Below the pieces are notes generated by a model that was not told the DNA's origin, ran no database searches, and saw only the letters and a program-made list of their open reading frames with translations. Of a stretch of 64,000 bases of DNA, positions 32,803 to 41,111 are shown piece by piece (the stretch's first letter is position 1; each line of letters opens with the position of its first letter). This DNA is from a virus, in the IMG/VR virus record IMGVR_UViG_3300032156_000001, positions 124,001 to 188,000 of that record; one strand, written 5' to 3'. A program made the translations under genes and the position numbers.

Positions 32803-33979
32803 CGTGCTGCGGAACAGGAAGGCGGCGCTGCAGCGCCAGGCGGCGGATGAGCCGGAAAGCCGCGTGGCCACGGCGCGCGCGCGCACGGTGCATCACAACC
32901 CCTTCGAGCAGATGCGCCAGATGACCCACGAGCTGGGCAGCTCCATAGACATCATGCGGAAGCTGCTCGGCAAGGACTGGGCCGGCGGCAAGCCGTCCCC
33001 GCCCCTGCACAGTGACAAATCGACAGACCGTGTCATAACGACAAGACTGGGCCGTGGGCGCGTCGCGGCGGGCGTAACGCCCCAAGGGTTGGAGTCTCCT
33101 TACAGCGGCCTCGCCCGAGGCCGCCAGGGCCGCCAGGACGGGCTGATGAGGGACCGGCCTACCAGAGAGGCCTTCGCCACTTTGCTCGCGCCAGAGGCCT
33201 CAGAATCGAGTTCCGGCGTAGAGCGGCTGGTGACCGTGAGAGGCGCCGTACCGCACACGGAACTGCGTAAGGAGCCCGTTCCTGCACAACGAGCAGAACT
33301 GCCGACGGCCGCACGGGTGCAGCAGGTCATGAACGCCGACCTTCTGGCAAGGGGCACCTCGCCCACAGCGGCTAAGCTGGCCGGGCTGGTGAAGGAAGGC
33401 AAGCGGGAAGCGGTGGCTTCGATGCCGGCCAGCCAGACAGTTGCCAGGATCAAGGCGGAGCTGGGGCCGACGGCCGACAGGGCCTTGAAAGCGCCCAATG
33501 TGCAGCGCCTGGCCGCCGCGCGCGACTCACACCGTGACGCCATCCAGAGCCTGCTGACCGGGGCGGCGCGGAGCGGCAGGCTGAGGCTCGACGGCATGCC
33601 GTCTCCAGGGCCCGGTCGCCAGCCGGGGCCGGGCATTGAAACCGCCCTTGAACAACCCGGCGCGGAGGCCACGTCGGCGCTGCGCGGCAACGACGAGACG
33701 CACCTGGAAACGGCCAAGGCCGAACTGATGGAAAGGAGCGCGCCGTCGGGCCGGGCGTCGCTCAGGGAGCACACGGTGGCGACGGCGCGGGCGCAGCCGA
33801 AGGAAACGCCTGTGGAGGCGCCGGAGACGGAGCTGGCGCCCAACCGCGTCACGGCGTCGGCGGCCGCGCTGGCTAAACCGGAGCAGCGCAGGCGGGACGA
33901 CGGGCCGGGTAAGATGACCATAACGATTCGCAATCAGAACGGCCGGCAGCTGCTGACCGGCGACGCGGAGATGAGCTGA
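32786..33979 (+). CDS. short tape-measure protein candidate
   Basis: 397 aa, mostly Ala/Arg/Glu-rich and predicted helical (KREAVASMPASQTVARIKAE, DETHLETAKAELMERSAPSG), with a more ordered N-terminus (FEQMRQMTHELGSSIDIMRK) and a strand-like C-terminus (KMTITIRNQNGRQLLTGDAE). The only support for a tape-measure role is position: it directly follows the frameshifted chaperone, where the tape measure normally lies. At this length it would measure a short tail (roughly 60 nm at 1.5 angstrom per residue). No clear hydrophobic segments are visible, so another tail role is possible. The start overlaps the frameshift product by 17 bases. Confidence 0.45.
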   Translation: MASGPDVLRNRKAALQRQAADEPESRVATARARTVHHNPFEQMRQMTHELGSSIDIMRKLLGKDWAGGKPSPPLHSDKSTDRVITTRLGRGRVAAGVTPQGLESPYSGLARGRQGRQDGLMRDRPTREAFATLLAPEASESSSGVERLVTVRGAVPHTELRKEPVPAQRAELPTAARVQQVMNADLLARGTSPTAAKLAGLVKEGKREAVASMPASQTVARIKAELGPTADRALKAPNVQRLAAARDSHRDAIQSLLTGAARSGRLRLDGMPSPGPGRQPGPGIETALEQPGAEATSALRGNDETHLETAKAELMERSAPSGRASLREHTVATARAQPKETPVEAPETELAPNRVTASAAALAKPEQRRRDDGPGKMTITIRNQNGRQLLTGDAEMS

Positions 33980-34446
33980 TGGCCGACATCTTCAATTCCG
34001 TGCCTGGCGTGATCGCCGTGCTGGAGGACGAGTTCATCATCCCCGGCCGCGTCCACGTCGAGGGTTTCGAGCCGGAGATGGCGCTCATCTCGGGCATCGA
34101 CTACTCCCAGTTGACGGACCATCAGTTCCAGACGTCGCTGGAGCGCAAAGTTTACATCTACGTGTTCGGCGACGCCATGGGGGAGGTCAGGGTCCACGGC
34201 TTGGCGTTCCCGGCGTTGTGCGACAATATCGGCGGCACGAACGGGCTGATCGAGGTTCTGGACTACTACAAGAACAACCGCGCGTCGGCGCAGCCGACGC
34301 CGGTCCAGGTGTTCATCGGCTCGGACGAGGAGGTCATAACCGGCTACCTGACCGCCGTGCAGATCAGGACGAAGGCGATAGCGGACGATCCTTCGTCCTT
34401 CTTCAGCGCGTGGACGATGATGATCAACGCACTGCCGAGGACGTGA
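33979..34446 (+). CDS. baseplate/tail tube-like protein
   Basis: 155 aa with a one-base overlap with the previous stop. Beta-rich with strands such as IPGRVHVEGFEPEMALI, RKVYIYVFGDAMGEVRVHGL and PVQVFIGSDEEVITGYLTAV. Length and strand pattern resemble small tube-fold or tail completion proteins. No family named. Found between the tape-measure candidate and the baseplate hub, so a tail-tip or tube-initiator role is likely. Confidence 0.55.
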   Translation: MADIFNSVPGVIAVLEDEFIIPGRVHVEGFEPEMALISGIDYSQLTDHQFQTSLERKVYIYVFGDAMGEVRVHGLAFPALCDNIGGTNGLIEVLDYYKNNRASAQPTPVQVFIGSDEEVITGYLTAVQIRTKAIADDPSSFFSAWTMMINALPRT

Positions 34447-34447
34447 C

Positions 34448-35245
34448 ATGATAAACCACGGCCGGACGCTCCTTCTCAACCGTGACGGTGCCACCAGGCC
34501 GCCGCTAACGTTCTTCCTGGAGGAATACGTGCCGGCGGACTTCGGCGCGGTGGCGCTTCCGGGCGGGCTGGCGCTGGTGCACGGCCGGCTCATGCCGCCC
34601 GGCGCCGACGACGCTTTCGCCAACCTGATGATGCGCCTTTACATGCAGCTGCTCCATTCCAACGAGCTGGCGGACGACCTCCTGGCCCTGGACCCGAGGA
34701 TCACCTACGACCTGAAGCGCACCGTCGTGGCGACCCGATCGCAGACGGCGTTCTGCCCGCTGACCGCCTCGGCGCGGCCGTACGAGCTGGACTTCGTCGG
34801 CGGCGTGGAGGCGTCGCTGCAGGCGCCGCAGCTGCGGACCGAGTGGATCCTGACGGCGGTCGGCGCGGACCGGGTGAAGGCGGTCCGCGTGTCCACCGGC
34901 GAGACCGCCTATACCGACGTGACGATAACGGACGGCGAGACCAGCCCGATAGACCTGCCCGGCCAGCGCAACTACAAGGCCCGCGTCGGCGGGCTGCCGG
35001 GCGCGCTGCCGGTCGGCGCCGAGTGGTCTGCGCAGACGTTCGTCATCCCGCATATCGACGCCAGCGGCGTGCTGACGCGGCTGGACACGATGGGCAACGA
35101 GGCCCTCATCGACCTGTTCCCCAACCGTGAGCCGTACATCACTTACAAGAAGCTGTGGACCGACCACGTCTACGCCGAGTACAGGCTCGGCGGCGTCCTG
35201 CTCGCCTTCGTCTACCGCGCGGAGGAGGAGCGAACCGGTGGGTGA
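34448..35245 (+). CDS. baseplate-region protein, unknown
   Basis: 265 aa, globular, starting one base after the previous stop. A mixed first half (MRLYMQLLHSNELADDLLAL) and a beta-rich second half (VGADRVKAVRVSTGETAYTD, SPIDLPGQRNYKARVGGLPG). No motif assignment possible. Directly before the hub gene, with 8 bases of overlap, so it is probably a baseplate or hub-associated component. Confidence 0.55.
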   Translation: MINHGRTLLLNRDGATRPPLTFFLEEYVPADFGAVALPGGLALVHGRLMPPGADDAFANLMMRLYMQLLHSNELADDLLALDPRITYDLKRTVVATRSQTAFCPLTASARPYELDFVGGVEASLQAPQLRTEWILTAVGADRVKAVRVSTGETAYTDVTITDGETSPIDLPGQRNYKARVGGLPGALPVGAEWSAQTFVIPHIDASGVLTRLDTMGNEALIDLFPNREPYITYKKLWTDHVYAEYRLGGVLLAFVYRAEEERTGG

Positions 35246-36881
35246 CCCGGTCCAGGCCTTCTACACGCGGGTCCGCGCGCGGGCTTATGTCGGCGGCGAG
35301 AAGATCCCAATCACCGGGTTCCAGGCATCGTACGTGCTGAACTCGGTGCCGGAGGTGACCGTCACCGTGCCGATCGGTAGGACCGGCGACGACTTCTCCG
35401 TGTCGGAGGCGGAGAACCTGGTTTCCGGGCTGTCGCCGTACACCACGCTCCGTGTCGAGCTGGAGGCGACGCCGGACCCGAACACCGGTTCCGCGCCGAG
35501 CGGCAAGGATCCCGGGTTTCCCAGCGGCGTCGTTGACGTGTTCGACGGCTTCATCTCCGAGGCGTCGTACACGCGCGACAGGGTAGCAAAGTCGGTCTCC
35601 GTCACGCTGCGCGGCTTCGGCAAGCTGGGCGCGCTGGGCGGCGCCACGCGCTTCGTGGACGGCCTGATGATAGGCGGCCAGCACAACGGCGAGGAGGTCC
35701 TCAACTCGAACATAGCGAAGCAGAGCATCGGCTTCGTGATATTCAAAACGCTGATGGCCAAGATGGAGTCCATACCGGAGGCCGTCTGGGAGAACGGGCT
35801 CAAGCCGCTGTTCAGCGAAATCATCGAGAAGGCCGCCGACGTCTTCTCGTCGTCCTTCGGGTTCAGGACGGGCGGCGGCGCCAGCTTCGCCAGGCAGGCG
35901 CTGGAGATGATCGACGCGGGCAACAACCGCTTCGACACCGACATGACCCTGCGGGCCGAGTACAACAGCCTGCCGGGCATAGAGAAGAGCATGGTCAGGC
36001 AGATGGCGCAGCACTTCTACGGCTGGGTGTCGCGCGGCTACGGCGGCGATTCCAGCCTGCTGTCCTTCCTGTTCGAGGCGGCGCGCGCGTACCAGTTCGT
36101 GATAGTGCCGTGCGTGAAGGATGCAGCCACGGTGCCGCTCTTCTTCAACCTCGACGCCGAGCCGCCGGCCAGCCAAGTCATAGACCCGGACGAATACTGG
36201 ACCGTCGAGTCGGAACCGGCGCCCGGCGGCCGGTCGCTGTTCTCGCCGGATTTCTGGGCCTTCGTCACGACGGTGGTGCTGACGTCTCCGTTCGACTTCA
36301 GCGAGGAGCGGATAGACAGCCCGATCGTCTGCAGGCCGGTGGGCGTCGGCACCGTGAACGGCAGGGGCCCGCTGATGGGCTACACCGGCCGGCTGATAGC
36401 CGAGCCGGCGCCGGCGTGGGTGCTGCCGTACTCGCCGGCGCCGGGGGGCACGGTCCTGCCGGGCATACCGGAAATGGGCGCGCTGAAACAGGGCATTCCG
36501 CCCGTGGATTCCCCTGGGGATGCCCTGAAGAGATTCTGGCGGTCGGGCCTTGGCGATGCCGTGGCGGACACGATGCTGCACTCCATCCTGTTCGAGCGGC
36601 GCGTGCGGCAGGTGACCGGCAGGCTGCGCCTGGACCTGGCCCCGGGCAGCCTCGTGAAGCTGAACACGGCGGGCGAGCTGTTCACCGGGATCACGAACAC
36701 TTTCTACGGCATCGTCGGCGCCGTCAGCATCTCCGTCGTGGAGCACGGCGACCACGGCGTGGCGAACACCACACTCCTCCTGACGCACCTTCGTACGGAG
36801 GACGAGCACAAGGAACTGACAATGCCGAGCCATCCGCTATATACTGGCGAATGGCTGGGCGGGAAGCTGATAGACTACTGA
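35238..36881 (+). CDS. baseplate hub protein (gpD/gp27-like)
   Basis: 547 aa from GTG 35238, preceded by GGAGGAGGAGCGAACC; the frame is open further upstream but only as a shadow of the previous gene. The start VGDPVQAFYTRVRARAYVGG and the strands DVFDGFISEASYTRDRVAKS and VSVTLRGFGKLGALGG look like the first hub domain of gpD-type proteins. After a helical middle, the end RQVTGRLRLDLAPGSLVKL and YGIVGAVSISVVEHGD resembles the second barrel, which positions the spike. It would form the trimeric hub to which the spike binds. A promoter and a palindrome copy overlap its 3' end and gap. Confidence 0.7.
   Translation: MGDPVQAFYTRVRARAYVGGEKIPITGFQASYVLNSVPEVTVTVPIGRTGDDFSVSEAENLVSGLSPYTTLRVELEATPDPNTGSAPSGKDPGFPSGVVDVFDGFISEASYTRDRVAKSVSVTLRGFGKLGALGGATRFVDGLMIGGQHNGEEVLNSNIAKQSIGFVIFKTLMAKMESIPEAVWENGLKPLFSEIIEKAADVFSSSFGFRTGGGASFARQALEMIDAGNNRFDTDMTLRAEYNSLPGIEKSMVRQMAQHFYGWVSRGYGGDSSLLSFLFEAARAYQFVIVPCVKDAATVPLFFNLDAEPPASQVIDPDEYWTVESEPAPGGRSLFSPDFWAFVTTVVLTSPFDFSEERIDSPIVCRPVGVGTVNGRGPLMGYTGRLIAEPAPAWVLPYSPAPGGTVLPGIPEMGALKQGIPPVDSPGDALKRFWRSGLGDAVADTMLHSILFERRVRQVTGRLRLDLAPGSLVKLNTAGELFTGITNTFYGIVGAVSISVVEHGDHGVANTTLLLTHLRTEDEHKELTMPSHPLYTGEWLGGKLIDY
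36816..36845 (+). promoter_or_regulatory. promoter for the sigma-factor gene
   Basis: CTGACA at 36816-36821, an 18-base spacer, and TATACT at 36840-36845; both hexamers match the consensus at five of six positions. The expected start of transcription is near 36852, about 64 bases before the sigma ATG at 36916, and the palindrome lies in between. Confidence 0.55.
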
Positions 36882-36884
36882 AGG

Positions 36885-36902
36885 TTTCCAAGGCCTTGGA
36901 AA
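36885..36902. repeat. 18-bp perfect palindrome, copy 3 (extends to 22 bp)
   Basis: TTTCCAAGGCCTTGGAAA, here flanked by GG and CC so that symmetry extends to 36883-36904. It lies between the sigma-factor promoter and its start codon and may be an operator. Confidence 0.85.
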
Positions 36903-36915
36903 CCCGGGGGACGCG

Positions 36916-37617
36916 ATGGAGCAGGCTTACGAGAAGTGGCGGAAGGCCCCGACGCAGGAGAACATGGCCGCGCTGCTGGACGCGGCCGACCCCGTCGTCG
37001 ATTCGGCGCTGTCCGCGTACGCGCGCGGGGACAAGGCGCTCAAGTCGCGCGCCAGGATCCTCGCCGCCGGCGCGTTCAAGACCTACGACCCGCAGAAGGG
37101 CACCAAGCTGCGGACCCACGTCATGACGCAGCTGCAGCCCCTGTCGCGGGCGCACAGGGAGCGGACGGCGGTCGTCAGGACGCCGGAGCGGGTGGCTGCC
37201 GACTCGTACCGGCTGAGCCAGGCGCAGCAGGAGTTCGCGGACAGGCACGGCCGGGAGCCCAGCACCGCCGAGCTGGCCGACGCCTCCAACCTGTCGCTGA
37301 AGCGGATAGCGCACGTGCGCGGCTTCAAGGGCCCGCTGGCCGAGTCGTCGCTGACCGAGATGGAGGAGGACTCGCCGGCCACGTTCTACCCCGGCGTCCA
37401 CAAGGAGGACCCGAGGAAGATCTGGCAGGAGTACGTCTACCACGACCTGGACCCGATCAACCAACAGATCCTGGAACGGAAGGCGGGCATGCATGGCAAG
37501 CCGGCGCTGTCGAACAACGAGATCGCGGCCAAGCTGGGCGTGACGCCAGGCGCAGTGTCGCAGCGCAGCGCGGCCATAGCGGCCAAGCTGGCACAGGGCG
37601 AGGGCGTGGAGCTATAG
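36916..37617 (+). CDS. phage sigma factor (sigma70 family)
   Basis: 233 aa. Residues about 24-83 correspond to a reduced region 2 (ARILAAGAFKTYDPQKGTKL, VMTQLQPLSRAHRER), which contains the YDPQKGTKLRT equivalent of the 'FDPxRGxKFST' motif. Residues 87-135 match region 3 (VRTPERVAADSYRLSQAQQE, HGREPSTAELADASNLSLKR). Residues 165-228 match region 4 with the HTH (ALSNNEIAAKLGVTPGAVSQ). There is no long region 1. Such a factor could direct host or phage polymerase to phage promoters. It sits inside the baseplate gene cluster, with its own promoter (36816) and palindrome (36883-36904) upstream. Confidence 0.85.
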   Translation: MEQAYEKWRKAPTQENMAALLDAADPVVDSALSAYARGDKALKSRARILAAGAFKTYDPQKGTKLRTHVMTQLQPLSRAHRERTAVVRTPERVAADSYRLSQAQQEFADRHGREPSTAELADASNLSLKRIAHVRGFKGPLAESSLTEMEEDSPATFYPGVHKEDPRKIWQEYVYHDLDPINQQILERKAGMHGKPALSNNEIAAKLGVTPGAVSQRSAAIAAKLAQGEGVEL

Positions 37618-37626
37618 GAGTCGCGG

Positions 37627-38550
37627 ATGAAGACCAAGATCCAGAACGCCACCCACGGCGCGTTGAACCTCGGGTTCGTCCCGCCGCACGGCGTCAGGCT
37701 GCCGCGCGGCGGCTCGCGCACGTTCGACGGCGGCCTGCGGACCGTCCTGGCTTCCGGCCTGAAACGGTATTCGCGGCAGAGGGAGCTGCGCGTCATGACC
37801 GAGGTCGAGGAGACGGGCACCGTCGTGCTGACGGTCTGGCGCGGGAGCGAGGACCCGATCCTGATCCGGGACGGCTATTTCGTGATCGACGGCGGCCGGC
37901 TCGGCGGCCCCGCGTACGAATGGGACGACATCGAGGCGGCGGGCCTTCACGTGCCGGGATTCGACGACGACGAGGATTACGACGACGATACGTCGGACCT
38001 CATCGCCATGCCGTTCCCCTTCGACTTCTTCGGCTGGTCCTGCAGCGGGTTCAGGGTGTGCAGCAACGGGTTCATAGAGTTCGACAACGACGACGACGAT
38101 TGCTGCAGCCAGTACCAGCTGCCTGACGTGTACTGCCCGCTGAACATGGCCGCGGCCTTCTTCGCCGACCTGTACCTGCGCGCCAACGTGTCCAAGGTGC
38201 GGTACAAAGTGCTCGGCACGGCGCCGAACCGGAGGCTCGTCGTCACCTTTTTCAACGTGATCGGCTACTTCAAGACCGCCGACGACTTCACCTTCCAGAT
38301 CACCGTGTACGAGGGCCCCTCCGGCGCCGTCCGCTGCCAGTACAAGAGGATGGCGCTCGGCCCCGTCGAAAGCCGCATCGATACCGGCCTGGTCATCGGG
38401 CTGAACAGCCAGACCGGGCTAGAGGGCATAACTTATCAGTTCATAAGCGAAGACGACGTGCAAAAGCTGGCCGATCTCGGATTGGACGAGGTGGTGGTCG
38501 GGTTCAGGAAGGTCGACCAGGTGTCGCCGTGGCCCAGGAAGGAGGGATGA
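37627..38550 (+). CDS. GYxPPHG module + nidogen-like 'SNGFIEF' domain protein
   Basis: 307 aa. The N-terminus (LGFVPPHGVRL, FDGGLRTVLASGLKRYSRQR) is the fourth copy of the module seen at 19742-21260. The C-terminal part resembles the beta domain often seen in surface proteins: IAMPFPFDFFGWSCSGFRVC, SNGFIEF, a Cys/Asp-rich loop, LNMAAAFFADLYL, GTAPNRRLVVTFFNVIGYFK, TFQITVYEGPSGAVRCQYKR. It probably decorates the baseplate region or binds a host surface. GGAGTCGCGG precedes the start. An acidic Asp/Glu-rich stretch lies in the middle (DDDEDYDDDTSD), which could bind Ca2+. Confidence 0.65.
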   Translation: MKTKIQNATHGALNLGFVPPHGVRLPRGGSRTFDGGLRTVLASGLKRYSRQRELRVMTEVEETGTVVLTVWRGSEDPILIRDGYFVIDGGRLGGPAYEWDDIEAAGLHVPGFDDDEDYDDDTSDLIAMPFPFDFFGWSCSGFRVCSNGFIEFDNDDDDCCSQYQLPDVYCPLNMAAAFFADLYLRANVSKVRYKVLGTAPNRRLVVTFFNVIGYFKTADDFTFQITVYEGPSGAVRCQYKRMALGPVESRIDTGLVIGLNSQTGLEGITYQFISEDDVQKLADLGLDEVVVGFRKVDQVSPWPRKEG

Positions 38551-38551
38551 G

Positions 38552-38974
38552 GTGCCCGTAGACCCGCAGCTTGAGAAAGTCGTCGGCTACCTCGTCGCGA
38601 CCGAGGAGAAGATCGCCGACGGCACGTTCGCCAAAGGGCGGCGGCCGTGGCTGGACTTCGAGCCGGTGAAGAAGGCCGGCAAGTTCGACCTGGCCGCGCA
38701 GCATGAGATCTTCGACCGCTCGGCGTCGAACGACGCCTACGCCAACGCGCGGACGCAGCCGGACGCCAAGCTGAAGCAGGCGCAGACGGCGAAGCTGAGC
38801 ATCGACCTTCTGGCCGGGATGGAGCGCGACCACAAGATGCGGATCCGCAGCCGGGTGCGCATGCTGGTCCACGGCGGGGTGCGGGCGACGCACCACGGCG
38901 ACGACGCCGGCCCTATCAGGCGGAACATGATCGACTGGCAGAGCAGGATCCTGAGCGAGCAGAAGGGGACGTAG
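38552..38974 (+). CDS. small helical baseplate-region protein
   Basis: 140 aa from GTG 38552, with AAGGAGGGATGAG upstream. Helical and charged, with a central basic/acidic region (KAGKFDLAAQHEIFDRSASN, MERDHKMRIRSRVRMLVHGG). It lies between the module protein and the gp25-like wedge. No family recognised. It may be a wedge component. Confidence 0.55.
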   Translation: MPVDPQLEKVVGYLVATEEKIADGTFAKGRRPWLDFEPVKKAGKFDLAAQHEIFDRSASNDAYANARTQPDAKLKQAQTAKLSIDLLAGMERDHKMRIRSRVRMLVHGGVRATHHGDDAGPIRRNMIDWQSRILSEQKGT

Positions 38975-38975
38975 C

Positions 38976-39449
38976 GTGGCCACTTCCGTGAACTACAGCG
39001 GCAGGAAGGTCGACATCCTGATCTTCCAGGGCGCGCAGCCGGCGGGGATGGTGCCGGTGACCCTCGGCTTCGGCGAGGCCGGCTTCCTCACCACGGGGAT
39101 ACAGAAGGTCGCGCAGACGTTCGCCGTGTTCTTCCTGAACGACAAGGGGTCCGTGCCGGCGCAGCCGGACTACGGCACGTCGTTCATGCAGCAGTTCCGC
39201 CAGGGCTACCTGCAGGACGAGTCGTCGGTGAAGTCGGCCTTCGCGTTCGCGTCGGACTCCGCCGTGCGCGCCATGCGGGCGCAGGCGGCAGCGGCGGACC
39301 TGCCGGCCGATGAGACGATAAAGTCGGCGAGGCTGCTGGGTTACAGCCTCGACAAGGCGACCGGGAACTTGCAGTTGAGGGTGCAGCTGACGTCGGAGGC
39401 CGGGGCGACGAGGACGGTGTTCCTCCCCGTCCCGGTCACGATCAAGTAG
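38976..39449 (+). CDS. gp25-like baseplate wedge protein
   Basis: 157 aa from GTG 38976, one base after the previous stop. The core KVAQTFAVFFLNDKGSVPAQ and PDYGTSFMQQFRQGY resemble the lysozyme-like fold of the T4 gp25/W family, where a 'DYG' turn is common. The C-terminal beta strands (NLQLRVQLTSEAGATRTVFL) also fit. It initiates sheath polymerisation at the baseplate. The baseplate J-like gene directly follows, as is usual. Confidence 0.7.
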   Translation: MATSVNYSGRKVDILIFQGAQPAGMVPVTLGFGEAGFLTTGIQKVAQTFAVFFLNDKGSVPAQPDYGTSFMQQFRQGYLQDESSVKSAFAFASDSAVRAMRAQAAAADLPADETIKSARLLGYSLDKATGNLQLRVQLTSEAGATRTVFLPVPVTIK

Positions 39450-39457
39450 GAGCACGC

Positions 39458-41104
39458 ATGTCCACGGAACTGAATCCGGCGGATCTCGACCAGGAGGCCG
39501 TCGCGCAGGCGGAGGAGACGCTTGCGTCCTGGCTGCAGACCGAGTACCCCTCCATGGACCTCACGCAGGGGCGCGTCCTGCGCGACCTCCTGATACGCCC
39601 GGCCGCCATCTTCCACGTCATGAACCAGACGGACGTCAACAGGCTGCGCCAGTCGATGTCGCTGCTGGCGATCGAGCAGGACCCGACGCTGGCCGACGAC
39701 ACTATCGTCGACGGCATCATGTCGAACTACGGCATCGCCCGCGACCCTGGCTCGAAGGCCGCCGGGCAGGCCGTGATAGTGATACCCAACCTTCTCACCA
39801 CGTACGTCGCGCCGGGGACGGTGTTCGCGTACGGCTCCCTCAACTTCGTGACGGCGGGCCCGTTCGTCGGCGTCACGACGGTGGACGCGGTGATCGACCC
39901 GGCCGTGCAGCGGCTCATCACGCTGCGCAGGGACCGGACGTACATGTTCGTCGTGGACGTCGTGGCGCAGGGGACGGGCTCGGAATACTGGGTGCGCAAG
40001 GACACCGCCTTCGACTCCGTGTCGCCGACGCCGACGGGCCTTGTCACCGCGTACGCCTACGCCGACTTCTCCGCCGGCACCGACGCGCAGACGAACGAGG
40101 ACCTGGTCAACGAGGTCAAGAACGGCGTGGCCGCCAAGGTGTTCAGCGGCAGGGCGCAGATAGAGGCGCTGCTGCTGAAGACCCTGCCGGCGATAGCGGC
40201 GATCAGCATCATAGGGTTCGGCGACGCGGAGATGGTCCGCGACAGGCACAACATCTTCGCCATCAGCACCGGCGGCAAAGCTGACCTGTACGTGCGGACC
40301 CAGGCCGTGCCGCAGACGGTGCGGCTGGTCAAGACGGCCGTGCTGGTGGACCTGCCGACGAAGACGTGGCAAGTGACACTGGCCCGCGACGATGCGCCGG
40401 GCTTCTACGACATCGACTCGATCCTGCCCACGGACGCCCCCGAGGGCACCGGCAGCCTGGAGATCGGCTCCGAGACGCGCGGGCTGGACCTGTCGGCGCC
40501 GAACGATGAGTTCGTGCCTGACATAGACAGCCTGACCGAGGGCGGGTTCTCCCGCTACCAGACCGACGTCGTCAGGTTCGTCGATCCCGACACGGACGGC
40601 AGCGTGGCGGCGAAGGATTACGCCGTCTACGTGCGGTACATGCCGAACCTGGTGGCGCTGCAGGACCTGGCGGTCAGCCGCGACAACCGGAACCCGCAGG
40701 CCGACTACCTGGTCCGCGCGCCGGTCCCGGGGTTCTGCACCATGAACATCACGGTGAGGCACCTGCCGTCGGTGGAGGCCCCCGACGGGGACGACATCAA
40801 GCTGGCCGTGGCCGACAGGGTCAACAGGCTGGGCTTCGGGCTCGGCAAGGTGTCGGCGTCGGTGGTCTTCGACGCCATCTACGACATCATCGGGCATGGG
40901 CCGTCCGTGATGGCCGTCTCGCCGCTGGACATGTTCTGCCGGATCGTGAAGCCGGCGGGCGGCGTGATCGACCTCCGGTCGGCGAACGAGCTGGTCGCGC
41001 CGTTCCTGCCGGCGGAGGGCGTGACCTCGAGGACGGTGGCGTTCTACCTGGACCCCGACGACGTGGACGTCGTCGTGGAGCAGGTCGACTCGCTGCCGGT
41101 GTGA
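39458..41104 (+). CDS. baseplate J / gp6-like wedge protein
   Basis: 548 aa. The N-terminal helix-rich part (ADLDQEAVAQAEETLASWLQ, MDLTQGRVLRDLLIRPAAIF) and the core strands (VIVIPNLLTTYVAPGTVFAY) are typical of Baseplate_J proteins. Many internal repeats of beta-hairpins follow, and the end (PDGDDIKLAVADRVNRLGFG, VVFDAIYDIIGHGPSVMAVS) resembles the C-terminal dimerisation domain of gpJ/gp6. It forms the ring of wedges around the hub. GGAGCACGC precedes ATG 39458. Confidence 0.75.
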   Translation: MSTELNPADLDQEAVAQAEETLASWLQTEYPSMDLTQGRVLRDLLIRPAAIFHVMNQTDVNRLRQSMSLLAIEQDPTLADDTIVDGIMSNYGIARDPGSKAAGQAVIVIPNLLTTYVAPGTVFAYGSLNFVTAGPFVGVTTVDAVIDPAVQRLITLRRDRTYMFVVDVVAQGTGSEYWVRKDTAFDSVSPTPTGLVTAYAYADFSAGTDAQTNEDLVNEVKNGVAAKVFSGRAQIEALLLKTLPAIAAISIIGFGDAEMVRDRHNIFAISTGGKADLYVRTQAVPQTVRLVKTAVLVDLPTKTWQVTLARDDAPGFYDIDSILPTDAPEGTGSLEIGSETRGLDLSAPNDEFVPDIDSLTEGGFSRYQTDVVRFVDPDTDGSVAAKDYAVYVRYMPNLVALQDLAVSRDNRNPQADYLVRAPVPGFCTMNITVRHLPSVEAPDGDDIKLAVADRVNRLGFGLGKVSASVVFDAIYDIIGHGPSVMAVSPLDMFCRIVKPAGGVIDLRSANELVAPFLPAEGVTSRTVAFYLDPDDVDVVVEQVDSLPV

Positions 41105-41111
41105 GGCGCGG

